Part shown: positions 1-9,381 of the stretch, piece after piece
How the letters are laid out: each line of letters starts with the position of its first letter
How positions within the stretch are numbered: position 1 is the stretch's first letter
Origin: Chthoniobacteraceae bacterium
GTDB lineage: Bacteria > Verrucomicrobiota > Verrucomicrobiia > Chthoniobacterales > Chthoniobacteraceae
NCBI GenBank assembly: GCA_947471505.1
Contig: CANIWM010000017.1
Coordinates: forward strand, 22,115 to 86,114
Length of the DNA: 64,000 nt
Direction of reading: 5' to 3'
Made by a program: the position numbers and the translations under genes
Notes under the pieces: generated by a model
Databases searched by the model: none
Told to the model about the DNA's origin: nothing
What the model saw: only the letters and a program-made list of their open reading frames with translations

Positions 1-1
1 A

Positions 2-745
2 AAATTTATTTCCACGAATGCCGATAAACCGTTCTTTGTTTACCTCCCGCACTTCGCCGTCCACACGCCGCTGGGTGGAAAAAAAGAGGACATTGCGCGA
101 TTTGCTCTGAAGGAAAATCCGCAGGGCAAACCCGCCTACGCCGCGATGATCAAGGCCGTGGACGACAGCGTGGGGCGCATCCGTGCGGAGCTGGAAAAAC
201 TCGGGTTGTCGGAAAAAACGGTGCTCATTTTCACCGGCGATAATGGCGGGCTGGAGCTGGGGAAAGTGACGGACAATCTCGGCGTCCGAGCGGGGAAAGG
301 CAGCGCCTACGAAGGCGGCGTGCGCGTGCCGCTGATCGTCCGCTGGCCCGGCGTCACGAAAGCGGGCACGGAGACGGACATCCCGGCCATCACCCCTGAC
401 ATCCCGGCGACGCTGGCTGAGGCTGCGGGGCTGGAAAAACGGGCATTTGACGGGGTTTCGCTGATGCCTGTGCTGGGCGGCGGCAAGTTCGCCGAGCGTC
501 CGTTGTTCTGGCATTATCCGCACTATCATCCCGGCGGTGCGACGCCTTATTCGGCGATTCGGGAAGGTGACTTCCGGTTGGTCCACTTTTACGAGGACGA
601 GCGAGACGAAGTGTACAACCTCGCCTCTGACCCAGAGGAAAAGGAAGATCTCGCGACGAAGAACGTGGGAAAGGCGAAAGACCTCCGCGCAAAACTCGAC
701 CGATGGCTGAAGGAAACCGGTGCGCAATTTCCGACACGGAAGTAG
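2..745 (+). CDS. Sulfatase (arylsulfatase A family), C-terminal part, 5' end outside the window
   Basis: The frame is open from the first bases, so the gene begins upstream; about 247 C-terminal residues are visible. KPFFVYLPHFAVHTPL near the left edge, FTGDNGG, and the RVPLIVRWPG segment followed by TPDIPATLAEAAG are typical of the sulfatase fold in the formylglycine-dependent family. The terminal block with WHYPHYHP and YNLASDPEEKEDLA is the usual sulfatase C-terminal subdomain. The catalytic Cys/Ser motif lies outside the window. Such enzymes remove sulfate esters from polysaccharides and are usually exported, which suits the other secreted carbohydrate-active enzymes here. The substrate cannot be told from this part. 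Confidence 0.93.
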   Translation, partial: KFISTNADKPFFVYLPHFAVHTPLGGKKEDIARFALKENPQGKPAYAAMIKAVDDSVGRIRAELEKLGLSEKTVLIFTGDNGGLELGKVTDNLGVRAGKGSAYEGGVRVPLIVRWPGVTKAGTETDIPAITPDIPATLAEAAGLEKRAFDGVSLMPVLGGGKFAERPLFWHYPHYHPGGATPYSAIREGDFRLVHFYEDERDEVYNLASDPEEKEDLATKNVGKAKDLRAKLDRWLKETGAQFPTRK

Positions 746-849
746 TTCGCGGTTTGTGGCTCCTTGCCGGTATGTCACAAAAATATGACAACTCAAACTC
801 GACATAACAGCCCCGTTCGTGTAGGCTTGCTTACTTTATTATCACTCTA

Positions 850-3800
850 ATGCGCACACGTTTCACCCTTACTCGTCTCATTCTCGCCACTTCAGTCTCG
901 GCTTTGACGGCTCTCACGAGCCCGTCTGTTCAAGCTGCCAGCTTTTCATGGGGCGGGACGACCAATTTCTGGAGCGTCAACAGCGCGTGGGTGGGCGGGA
1001 CTGCGCCGACAGGGACAAACCCGACAGATATCCTGTCGTTCGCGGGCGATGTCGGGTTCAGCCTCTACACGACCACCAATAACATCGCGGCGACTCCGTT
1101 TCAGGTAAACCGGATCAATCTAACCGCAACGAATTTAGCATCGGTTTCGGGCAACGCGCACACGATTAAGGGCACTGCGCTGGCATTCGTCGGCAGTGCG
1201 CCGGAGTTGGTGCAAAGTGGCGCAGGCGCTGTGGCGTTTACGACGCCATTTGAACTGGACGGAACGTTCACCGTCTCGGGGAGCGGGGCTGGCCTGAACA
1301 CCGCGAACGGAAAAGTGACCGGCATCGCTAACATCGTGAAGAATGGGACGAGTACGTTCCGTTTCGGCACGCCTTTTACTGCGGTGGATCCGATTCTCGG
1401 CCCGTCGGATAATACGTGGCTGGGGACCCTGGAAATCAACGCGGGAACCGTCCGCTTTAACAACAATGAGCAATCGGGGCGCACGGCGATCCGCTCTAAC
1501 CCCATCGTTATGAACGGTGCGAGCGCGGTGTTCTCGTGCGCGAGCGAGATTCGGTGCGGCACGATCAGCGGCTCGTTTGGCGATATTCGGACCGTCCTCT
1601 CCACGGTGAACACAAACAATCCCGACAGCGAGAGCCTCATCATTACAGCGTTCACCGACGGTGACTACGCGGGCTCGTTGAGGCTTAGCCCACCGATCGG
1701 GACGGGCTCGCACAACGGCGAACTCATCGTCCGCGGCACGGCGACGCAGACGCTCTCCGGCCTCATCAGTATTGATGAAGACGTGTTGATCGGGCGTGGT
1801 TCGACGCTCATTTTGGACAACAACGCATCGCTCGGCACCCAGACCATCGGCTCGGTGACTCTGAACGGCGGGACGATTCGCCTAGAGAACGAATTCACCA
1901 ACAACGACAACCGCATCCGCAACGCCACGGGCGACCTACCGGGCGCGAGCACGACACTCCAGCCCGTCGGCGGCGGCACATTCATCCTCTCTGGTAACAG
2001 TGCTGGCACGAACGAACTCACCGGGCGTCTTCAGCTTGGCGCTGCTGGGACGACGCAGTCCAACCCGCGCTCAGGGCACCTCAATCTCCAAATCATTCAC
2101 CGAGCGGGCGGCAGTGCCGATACCGCGCTGACGTTCCAAAACTACTCCCGCGAACAGAATGTGATCTCGCAGTTTGCGACGGTCAATTTCTCCGCCACGA
2201 ATGATAATTCGACCCCTCAATACGTCCTGCTCGGGCAGGGTGGTTTTGGACCGAAGTTTTTGCTGAACGGCACGACCCCCGTCCCGCTTCGTAATGAGCT
2301 ACTGAATACGACCGTCGGGACGGCATCCGTCGGCTGGGCGACGGTCACGGGCCCTGCAAGCGGGACCGCCAGCGTGACCCCGACGGTGGACTTTGCGACA
2401 CATACGGTGGACGGCATAGCTCCCGTGAGCACTGTCGCGTGGAGTGCCGCGCTCACTGCGGTGGACAACGCCCGCGTGACTAGCACCCAAGCCACTCCCA
2501 GCGGCGCTGCGTCATTCGACGTGAACTCGGTGAAGCTCGCGCCCACCGCATCCGGGCAGTCGCTAAACATCGCTGGCAGCGGCCACCTCAACACCACGGC
2601 CATCCTGCTTTCCGGCAATAATGACTTCACTATTCGCTCCACGGGCGGCGGCGGGATTAGCGGCACAGCGACGCGCTTTTTCCACGTGGAAAAAGCGACG
2701 CTCAGCGTGGAAGCCAGCGTCGCTGCCAGCACGCAAGCGCTCGTAAAATCTGGCCAAGGCGTGCTCGTCCTTAGCAATGCCGCTAACGTCGGCCTCACCG
2801 CGACCACCTCGATCAACGGCGGCACCCTGCGCGCGACGCCCGGCAGCAGTTTGCCCGGTGGCGAAATCCGCTTCCGGGGCGGCGTCCTCGAAATCCAAGG
2901 CGGCGGCACATTCGCAAGAAACACCGGAGCCGGCGCTGGCAAAGTGAACTGGAGCGGCACCATCTTACCTGCAACTTCCGACCCCGATGACCGTGGCAGC
3001 GGCGGCTTCGCTGCCCTCGGGGCCAACGTCACCGTCACGCTCAACAGCGGCAGTGCGATCTTCTGGGAAGACCTCGGATTCGTCCGCTCCGGCCATTCCC
3101 TTACCCTGAACTCGCCGACTGGCACAGCAATGGTTGATTTTACCAACCCGATCAACCTCACCTCGCTGGCGAATACGAATGACATCTCGTCGCTCAACTA
3201 CAACGCTCGCGAAATCCATGTGCTGGAAAATACGAATTCCAGCACCGACTGGGCGCGCATCTCCGGCGTCATCTCCGGCACCGTCCAAAACGACCTGCTA
3301 AAATCCGGTGCAGGCACTCTCGAACTGACCGCTACGAACACCTTCCTCGGCCACACACAAATCATGGAAGGCCGCCTCCTCGTCACCGGCAGCACGCCGT
3401 CTGGCGGCACTTCGATCGTCAGCGGCAACGCCACGCTGGCAGGCGCAGGGTCGGTCGGCACCATCCTCCTCAATGGCGGCAGCGTAGAGCCCGGAAATAA
3501 CGGCGTCGGCACGCTAACAGCCGCCGCGCTTTACTGGCGCACCGGCAACATGCGTATGGACCTCGGCACGGGCAACCAGTCCGACACGCTCGCGCTCGGC
3601 AGCGGCAAATTTCATAAAGACCCGCAAGGTGGAGCGCCTTACGAGTTCGACTTCGGCGGCACTGGTGAAGGCGGGCGCACCTACACCTTCGCGAACTTCG
3701 GCAGCACGTCCTTCGTCGCGGGCGACTTCTCTTTTATCAACCTCCGTAGTGGCCTCGATGGGACGTTCGCCATGACGGGCACCGCGCTCACTTTCACCAC

Positions 3801-6114
3801 GAATCTCCCCACCGCGACCATTCCCACGCCGCTGGCCGATCAGCGCATCAATATCGGCGGCACCGCCGCCTTCACGGTCGTTACGGGCATCCCCGGCGCA
3901 TACACTTACCAGTGGTTCAAAAACGACGCGCCTATTGATGGCGAGACCGCCGCGACGCTTTCATTTGCCACCCTTAACGCGGGCAATTCTGGCAGCTACT
4001 ATGTCGTCGTCTCCAACGGCACCACGCCCGTCACCAGCAATGTCGCCACTCTGACCGTGAACGAAGCCCCCGTCGCCACGCCACAAACCGTCGAAGCCAC
4101 AGAAGACATCGCCAAAGCCATCGTCCTCGCGGGCACCGATGTGAACTCCGGCGACACGCTCACCTACACCATCGTCACTTCGCCCAGCCACGGCACGCTG
4201 TCTGGCACGCCGCCGAACATCACCTACACCCCCTTGCGGAACTATAACGGCACCGACTCGTTCACCTTCAAATCGCGCGACGGTCTCCTCGACTCCACGC
4301 CGGCCACCGTATCCATCAACCTCGCCGCCGTGAACGACGACCCCGTCGCCGTCACCGATATCGTCGTCGCCGGAGTCGAGACGAATATTGTCAGCAACGA
4401 CACCGACCCGGACGGCAACACCCTCAGCCTCACCAGTGTGCAGAACGGCGCATACGGCACCGTGACCCAAAACGGTAACAGCGTCACCTACACCATCGGC
4501 GCAGGATTCACTCTCTCCGACACATTCACCTACACCATCTCGGATGGTAACGGCGGCACCGTCAACGGCACCGCCACCGTCCGCCTCGCTCACCCCATCT
4601 CCTTCGGCCTTGCGGCGAAAAATGGCACCGTCAGCGGCGAGCCCGATGGCACCCTCCTCTCCACCGCAAGTCAGCCCGGCGTCAGCGCCGATGGCCGTGT
4701 CGCATTTATCGGGACGGAAACCACGCCCGACCGTAAAAAGGTCAGCGCCCTCTTCTTTGGCAACCCGCCAGTGCCCGTCGTCCGCCTCGGAGTCACCACC
4801 GCACCGGGAAGCACGCTCACCTTTGGAAAAATCAGCGCTCCCGTGGTCAATGCAGGTGGCGACGTCGGCTTCAAGGGCAGCCTCAACAAAGCGCCCGCTG
4901 GCACTGCGGACGGCATCTGGGTGCGTTCCAGCAGTGGCGATATTCGGCGCGTTGCGCAGGGCAAAATGGCCGTCGCCCCGCTTCTGTTCCCCAACCTCCA
5001 GAGCCCCGTCAGCGGCATCACTTTTGTATCGTTCGGAGACATCGCGCTTCCCGATGATGGACGGCTCATTTTCGTCGCAAAATTCAAAGGTGCCCCAAGC
5101 GGATTCGACTCCGGCATCTGGCGCGAGACCGCTATGGGCGACATCGAGCCTGTAACTTACGAGGGTGCCACCATCGCAAACACGACACCCAACATCGGCG
5201 GCGTCAGTCGCGTCGTCAAAACCCTCGCCATCTTCGGCCCGTCGGAGAAGACGACACTCGGCCAGCGCCGCGGCTTTAACAACGGTGGTGCGGTCGTCGC
5301 ACGAGTCGGATTTGTAGATAAGTCCTCGGCGATCATGCGCTTCAACAGCGATGGGTCGAAGACCGTGCTTCTCCGCACCGGCTTCAGCCTTTCTCAGCTT
5401 GCAGGCTCGCAGATCAAATCCTTCGGACTCCCTGTCCTCGCTGACGATGGTGGCGTCAGCGTCCTCGCTCAACTCATCCCGAACACCGGCAACGCATCCG
5501 CAACCAGCGACATCGTCCTTATTCGCGTCAGCGCCGCAGGAACGATCTCCAGAGTCATGCAAGAATCCAACCCTGCCCCGAACATCGCGAACTCCTACTT
5601 CACCAAGTTCTCCGACCCCGTGAGCGGCGACGCCAACCGCGTCGGCTTCATCGGCACTCTCAAGGCGAATCTCGGCGGAGTCGCTGCCGCAAACGACATA
5701 GGCATCTGGCGTCACAACGCCGCCGGGACCGTCATCGAGCCGCTTGCCCGCGAAGGCTCTCTCGCGCCCGATGTAGCCAACGCGAACTTCGCAACCTTCA
5801 AGTCCCTCGCGTGGGCCAACGACGGAGCCGCATTTGTCGCCACCCTCAAAGGCACCGTAAAAGGAGCAATCTCCAAAGCCAACGACACCGGCCTCTGGGT
5901 CGAAGACTCCACCGGCCTTCTGCAACTCGCGTTCCGCAACGGCCAAAGCGTCTCCTTCGCGGGCGGCGATAAAACTGTGAAGACCTTCACCGTCCTCGGC
6001 CCCGTCCTCGGAGCCATCGGCCAAGGTGGCTCCACGAACTTCATCGGCGGCTTCGCGATTCTCGCGACCTTCACCGACAAAACGACCGGAGTCGTAACCA
6101 CGTGGGTGCCGTAA
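850..6114 (+). CDS. Giant secreted autotransporter-strand-repeat protein with Ig-like and cadherin-like domains
   Basis: A 1754-residue exported protein. Residues 1-29 form a signal peptide ending near SVQAA. Residues about 30-990 are Gly/Thr/Asn/Ser-rich strands of autotransporter-associated beta-repeat type, with recurring patterns such as LLKSGAGTLELTATNTF and LNGGSVEPGNNGVGTL. An Ig-like domain follows (about 994-1071, with YQWFKNDAPI and NSGSYYVVVSNG), then two cadherin/Big-type domains (about 1072-1245, with NYNGTDSFTFKSRDG and DTFTYTISDGNGG). Residues 1250-1754 hold four related repeats marked by DGIWVRSSSGDI, SGIWRETAMGDI, IGIWRHNAAGTV and TGLWVEDSTGLL. There is no C-terminal autotransporter barrel and no PEP-CTERM signal. 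It is probably a surface or adhesion protein. No clear Shine-Dalgarno precedes the ATG. Confidence 0.88.
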   Translation: MRTRFTLTRLILATSVSALTALTSPSVQAASFSWGGTTNFWSVNSAWVGGTAPTGTNPTDILSFAGDVGFSLYTTTNNIAATPFQVNRINLTATNLASVSGNAHTIKGTALAFVGSAPELVQSGAGAVAFTTPFELDGTFTVSGSGAGLNTANGKVTGIANIVKNGTSTFRFGTPFTAVDPILGPSDNTWLGTLEINAGTVRFNNNEQSGRTAIRSNPIVMNGASAVFSCASEIRCGTISGSFGDIRTVLSTVNTNNPDSESLIITAFTDGDYAGSLRLSPPIGTGSHNGELIVRGTATQTLSGLISIDEDVLIGRGSTLILDNNASLGTQTIGSVTLNGGTIRLENEFTNNDNRIRNATGDLPGASTTLQPVGGGTFILSGNSAGTNELTGRLQLGAAGTTQSNPRSGHLNLQIIHRAGGSADTALTFQNYSREQNVISQFATVNFSATNDNSTPQYVLLGQGGFGPKFLLNGTTPVPLRNELLNTTVGTASVGWATVTGPASGTASVTPTVDFATHTVDGIAPVSTVAWSAALTAVDNARVTSTQATPSGAASFDVNSVKLAPTASGQSLNIAGSGHLNTTAILLSGNNDFTIRSTGGGGISGTATRFFHVEKATLSVEASVAASTQALVKSGQGVLVLSNAANVGLTATTSINGGTLRATPGSSLPGGEIRFRGGVLEIQGGGTFARNTGAGAGKVNWSGTILPATSDPDDRGSGGFAALGANVTVTLNSGSAIFWEDLGFVRSGHSLTLNSPTGTAMVDFTNPINLTSLANTNDISSLNYNAREIHVLENTNSSTDWARISGVISGTVQNDLLKSGAGTLELTATNTFLGHTQIMEGRLLVTGSTPSGGTSIVSGNATLAGAGSVGTILLNGGSVEPGNNGVGTLTAAALYWRTGNMRMDLGTGNQSDTLALGSGKFHKDPQGGAPYEFDFGGTGEGGRTYTFANFGSTSFVAGDFSFINLRSGLDGTFAMTGTALTFTTNLPTATIPTPLADQRINIGGTAAFTVVTGIPGAYTYQWFKNDAPIDGETAATLSFATLNAGNSGSYYVVVSNGTTPVTSNVATLTVNEAPVATPQTVEATEDIAKAIVLAGTDVNSGDTLTYTIVTSPSHGTLSGTPPNITYTPLRNYNGTDSFTFKSRDGLLDSTPATVSINLAAVNDDPVAVTDIVVAGVETNIVSNDTDPDGNTLSLTSVQNGAYGTVTQNGNSVTYTIGAGFTLSDTFTYTISDGNGGTVNGTATVRLAHPISFGLAAKNGTVSGEPDGTLLSTASQPGVSADGRVAFIGTETTPDRKKVSALFFGNPPVPVVRLGVTTAPGSTLTFGKISAPVVNAGGDVGFKGSLNKAPAGTADGIWVRSSSGDIRRVAQGKMAVAPLLFPNLQSPVSGITFVSFGDIALPDDGRLIFVAKFKGAPSGFDSGIWRETAMGDIEPVTYEGATIANTTPNIGGVSRVVKTLAIFGPSEKTTLGQRRGFNNGGAVVARVGFVDKSSAIMRFNSDGSKTVLLRTGFSLSQLAGSQIKSFGLPVLADDGGVSVLAQLIPNTGNASATSDIVLIRVSAAGTISRVMQESNPAPNIANSYFTKFSDPVSGDANRVGFIGTLKANLGGVAAANDIGIWRHNAAGTVIEPLAREGSLAPDVANANFATFKSLAWANDGAAFVATLKGTVKGAISKANDTGLWVEDSTGLLQLAFRNGQSVSFAGGDKTVKTFTVLGPVLGAIGQGGSTNFIGGFAILATFTDKTTGVVTTWVP

Positions 6115-6136
6115 AAAAGCGACAAGCGCAAAAAGT

Positions 6137-6170
6137 CCCGAGTCAATTGCGCCGCTCGGGTTAATTTGTT
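6137..6170 (+). terminator. Possible terminator hairpin after the giant repeat protein
   Basis: CCCGAG pairs with CTCGGG across a 12-base loop and is followed by TTAATTTGTT. The stem is short and the T-run is interrupted, so this is a weak candidate. Confidence 0.3.
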
Positions 6171-6256
6171 GTGAATTGGGTGAACAGTTCCCTTCTTCTC
6201 TCGTCAAACTCACTGCGCCATGCCAGCTTGCACTTGTCACAACTGATCAACCGCCC

Positions 6257-6958
6257 ATGAACATCCTACTCATCGAAGACGAAAAGAAGATCGCACAGTT
6301 CGTAACCAAAGCTCTCACCGAGGTCGGCCACGAGGTCGTATCCATCCTCCGTGGGGACGAAGGGCTCACCGCTGCGACCACAAAACCGTACGACATCATC
6401 ATCCTCGATCTCGCGCTTCCTGGCGTCGATGGCATCGAGATTCTCCGAGCCGTCCGGGAACGCAGCATTTCCACGCCCGTGCTCATTTTAACGGCGCGCG
6501 GCAGCAAGGATGACCGCATCCAAGGGCTCGACGAGGGCGCAGACGACTACCTGCCAAAGCCCTTCGCCATGGAAGAACTCATCGCCCGCGTCCACGCACT
6601 CACACGCCGCGCTGGCGCGCAAAAGTCGCCCATTCTCCGCATGGCGGACCTCGTCTTAAACGAGACCACGCGCGACGTTTTCCGCGGTGGCACGAAGCTT
6701 TACCTCTCCATCCGCGAATACGGACTGCTCAACTTCCTCATGCACAATCCGGGGCGTGCGTTCACTCGTGCGGAGCTTTGCGAACACGTCTGGAAGAGCG
6801 CCCTCGATGACGAGACAAACGCCGTGGACGTCTATATCCAGCGCCTCCGGCGGAAAGTGGACGAGGACTTCCCCGTGAAGCTCATTCAGACGATCCGCAA
6901 CATCGGCTACATGATGCAGGAAGCATCCGTTGACGCCGCTGTTGCCACGGCGGCATGA
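6257..6958 (+). CDS. Two-component response regulator, OmpR family
   Basis: A 233-residue DNA-binding response regulator. The receiver domain occupies about residues 1-120, with acidic pocket E7-D8, phosphoacceptor D51 in IIILDLALPG, and K101 in DDYLPKPF. A winged-helix OmpR/PhoB effector follows (about 130-222) with the typical REYGLLNFLMHNPGRAFTR and TNAVDVYIQRLRRKVD. An upstream in-frame TTG would add 27 residues unlike the family, so the ATG directly before NILLIEDE is chosen. The stop overlaps the ATG of the histidine kinase by four bases (ATGA), so the two are translationally coupled and form a cognate pair. The signal sensed is unknown. Confidence 0.96.
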   Translation: MNILLIEDEKKIAQFVTKALTEVGHEVVSILRGDEGLTAATTKPYDIIILDLALPGVDGIEILRAVRERSISTPVLILTARGSKDDRIQGLDEGADDYLPKPFAMEELIARVHALTRRAGAQKSPILRMADLVLNETTRDVFRGGTKLYLSIREYGLLNFLMHNPGRAFTRAELCEHVWKSALDDETNAVDVYIQRLRRKVDEDFPVKLIQTIRNIGYMMQEASVDAAVATAA

Positions 6959-8400
6959 AGTTGGCCCGGCTGCGGTGGCGCTATTGGCCACTCCGGGCAA
7001 AGGTCGCCCTCGCTTGTGCCCTCGTCGCTGGCGGCACTATCGCCGTCGCATTCGTCAGCATGTTCCTTTTTCTTCAGGCGGAAATGCTCGACGTCGTCCA
7101 TCAGCGCATGGACCGCGAAGGCCGCGAGACGCTCTGGGAGCTCGAACGCAAAGCCCTCCGGCGAAGCGACGGCGGTATCACCGTCACCGCCGAGATGCTC
7201 CCCGACTCCGTGGCTAATCGCCTCATCGAAGTGTTCGACGCCGAAGGCCACCTCGCCTACCGCTCCGCCCAACTCCACGAATACTCGCTCGACGCCGTCG
7301 CCCCCGTAGAAGGCCGGTTTGCCGACTTTACGCTGAACGGGCGCAACCTCCGCCTCGGCCACTACAGAAGCCCCCGCATGAAGCTCATCATCGCCACGCC
7401 ACTTGGAACCTACGATGCCACCATGAAGCGCATCTTCTGGTCCGCCGCCATCGCTCTCCCCAGCATCATCCTCCTCAGCCTCGCAGGCGGCATCTGGGTC
7501 GCCCGCCGCGCCCTCGCGCCCGTCCAAGAAATCATCGACGCCGCCCAAAGCATCACCGCCGAAGAATTCGAGCGCCGCATCCCCATCCCCATCCCCGAGG
7601 ACGAACTCCGCGCCCTCACCGAAGTCCTCAACCGCACATTCGACCGCCTCGAATCCGCCTACAAACTCGCCATCCGTTTCTCCGCAGACGCCTCCCACCA
7701 GCTCAAAACCCCCGTCACCGTCATGCGGATGACCATCGAAGACCTCCTTAAAACCCAAGGCCTCACCGAAGCCCACAGCACTGGACTCAACGACCTCCTC
7801 CACCAAACCCGCCGCCTCTCGTCCCTCGCCGAGGGCCTCATGCTCCTCGCTCGCGCCGACGCTGGAGCCCTCGAAATCCGCACCATCGAGACCGACATCC
7901 GCAGCCTCATCGAAGGCTGCGTCGAAGACGGCGAACTCCTCGCAGAACGCCGAGGCGTCACCGTCCAATTCGAGTGCCCTGAGACCCTGCTCGCCATCGC
8001 AGACCCCTCCCGCGTCGAGCAAGTCCTCCTCAACCTCATCGAGAACGCAGTAAAGTACAACTACAATGGCGGCATGATCTACATCCGCGCATTTCGCTAC
8101 GGCAAATGGGCGCGCATCATCGTCTCCAACACCGGCAACCCCATCCACCCCGACCGCCAGCCCTTCATCTTCGACCGCTTCTCTCGCGGCGACGGCAACG
8201 AGGATGTCGCCGGCCACGGCCTGGGCCTCGCCATCGCCCGCGAACTTGCCGTCGCCATGTTTGGCGACCTCGCCCTTCTTCGTTCCGACGAAGAATGGAC
8301 CGAGTTTGAATTCATCCTCCCAGCCGTCCGAGGCGCTGGCGCCCTTCAGAAAAAGCGCACCATGCCGCTCAATTTCCTCGCCCCACCACCCCGGCGTTGA
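6955..8400 (+). CDS. Sensor histidine kinase, OmpR-partner type
   Basis: A 481-residue membrane kinase that phosphorylates the regulator encoded just upstream. Layout: transmembrane helix about 18-43, a periplasmic sensor of about 110 residues with no recognised fold, a second helix about 155-180 (ALPSIILLSLAGGIWVA), a HAMP linker, a HisKA domain with phospho-His 248 in SADASHQLKTP, and HATPase_c with NLIENAVKYN (N box) and GHGLGLAIAREL (G box). All catalytic motifs are intact. pyrE starts 35 bases after its stop and may be co-transcribed, though no functional link is evident. Confidence 0.95.
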   Translation: MKLARLRWRYWPLRAKVALACALVAGGTIAVAFVSMFLFLQAEMLDVVHQRMDREGRETLWELERKALRRSDGGITVTAEMLPDSVANRLIEVFDAEGHLAYRSAQLHEYSLDAVAPVEGRFADFTLNGRNLRLGHYRSPRMKLIIATPLGTYDATMKRIFWSAAIALPSIILLSLAGGIWVARRALAPVQEIIDAAQSITAEEFERRIPIPIPEDELRALTEVLNRTFDRLESAYKLAIRFSADASHQLKTPVTVMRMTIEDLLKTQGLTEAHSTGLNDLLHQTRRLSSLAEGLMLLARADAGALEIRTIETDIRSLIEGCVEDGELLAERRGVTVQFECPETLLAIADPSRVEQVLLNLIENAVKYNYNGGMIYIRAFRYGKWARIIVSNTGNPIHPDRQPFIFDRFSRGDGNEDVAGHGLGLAIARELAVAMFGDLALLRSDEEWTEFEFILPAVRGAGALQKKRTMPLNFLAPPPRR

Positions 8401-8435
8401 CACCTCCGCGTTCCCCGCAGATACCCACCGGCCAC

Positions 8436-9008
8436 ATGAGCGACACCGATACAGCCCGCAACCGCCTCCTCGAACTCCTAAAACGCGACTCCGTCTTCCA
8501 CGGCGACTTCACCCTCGCCTCCGGCGCAAAAAGCAACATCTACGTGGACTGCCGCATCACCACCATGAACCCCGAAGCCGCCGCCCTCCTCGGCCAACTC
8601 CTCTACGCCCAAATCCGCACCGCCCTCGGCCCCCTCAAGCCCACCGCCGTCGGCGGCCTCACCATGGGCGCAGACCCCGTCGCCATGGCCATCGGCATCG
8701 CATCGTGGAAAGTGGACGGCCCCGCCGGGCTCAAAGTTTTCTGCGTCCGCAAACAAGCCAAAGACCACGGCCAAGGCCGCCGCGTGGAAGGCAACTTCCA
8801 AAAAGGCGACCACGTCGTCGTCGTCGATGACGTCATCACCAGCGGAAAATCCACCCTCCAAGCCATCGAAGCCATCCAAGCCGAAGGCGGCATCATAGAC
8901 CTCGTCGCATGCCTCGTGGACCGCGAATCCGGTGGACGCGAAAAATTTACCGCTCTCGGCTTCCCCTTCATCTCCCTCTTCTCAAAAGCCGAAGTCTTCG
9001 GCAGCTAA
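8436..9008 (+). CDS. pyrE: Orotate phosphoribosyltransferase
   Basis: A 190-residue cytosolic enzyme that converts orotate and PRPP to orotidine 5'-phosphate in de novo pyrimidine synthesis. The PRPP-binding signature VVVVDDVITSGKST is complete. SGAKSNIYVDCRITTMNPE and the flexible-loop segment VRKQAKDHGQGRRVEG are typical of the clade that groups with bacterial PyrE. The in-frame TTG upstream at 8397 would overlap the kinase and add 13 atypical residues, so the ATG before SDTDTARNRL is preferred. No other pyrimidine gene is nearby. The gene converges with galE across a repeat-filled spacer. Confidence 0.94.
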   Translation: MSDTDTARNRLLELLKRDSVFHGDFTLASGAKSNIYVDCRITTMNPEAAALLGQLLYAQIRTALGPLKPTAVGGLTMGADPVAMAIGIASWKVDGPAGLKVFCVRKQAKDHGQGRRVEGNFQKGDHVVVVDDVITSGKSTLQAIEAIQAEGGIIDLVACLVDRESGGREKFTALGFPFISLFSKAEVFGS

Positions 9009-9056
9009 ACCCGAACGGCGCATTTGAGCGCTCAAGGTGCGAGCTGAGGTGCGAAA

Positions 9057-9112
9057 GTAGTGGGGCCGTCCCGGCCCCAAGCGTCGCGCAGTGACCGGGA
9101 CGGCCCCGCTAC
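9057..9112. repeat. REPIN-like inverted pair, family A, copy 1
   Basis: The left half is GTAG, one base, then the perfect hairpin GGGGCCG-TCC-CGGCCCC. The right half, read on the other strand, is GTAG, one base, then GGGGCCGTCCCGGT. GTAG before a short palindrome, with two such units in inverted orientation, is the layout of REP doublets (REPINs) mobilised by REP-associated tyrosine transposases. Flanking GAAA/TTTC extends the outer pairing. It sits between the convergent genes pyrE and galE and could also act as a bidirectional terminator. A second copy is at 26547-26635. Confidence 0.75.
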
Positions 9113-9212
9113 TTTCGTGCTTTCTGGCGGTTGGGTTGCGCCGGGTGGTGAAAAGATGGCTATTTTTGACCATGTCTCTCAAGAATGAGTGAGCAATAGT
9201 CCTCATTGTGTC

Positions 9213-9338
9213 ACCTTGGACGGACAAGGTAACGCAACGAACGCTCGTCATGCTACCTTGGACGGACAAGGTGACGCAACGAACGCTCGTCATGCCACCT
9301 TGGACGAACAAGGTAACGGAACGAACGCTCGTGGTGCT
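9213..9338. repeat. Tandem array, three units of 42 bp
   Basis: Three adjacent 42-bp units (9213, 9255, 9297), each beginning ACCTTGGACGGACAAGGT or a one-base variant and ending in an AACGAACGCTCGT core. CCTTG and CAAGG inside each unit can pair. The period is a multiple of three, so both strands show short open frames; these have no clear ribosome site or recognisable product. The remainder of the 373-bp pyrE-galE spacer holds the family A REPIN and no gene I can support. Confidence 0.85.
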
Positions 9339-9381
9339 CGTATGAGTCCGGGTCGTTCGCCCGCAATCGCGGCGTTCGGGA

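Noticed and set aside
3961..6240. Long minus-strand open frame (759 codons) opposite the giant repeat protein
   Set aside because: It is antisense to a well-supported gene, has no domain, and arises from GC-rich codon bias that removes stops in the opposite frame.
6907..8403. Minus-strand frame of 498 codons opposite the histidine kinase
   Set aside because: Antisense to an intact kinase; Asp/Glu/Gly-rich sequence with no family features.
9213..9338. CRISPR array
   Set aside because: The 42-bp units are contiguous with no variable spacers, there are only three, and no cas genes are present. The same applies to the arrays at 43396 and 57568.
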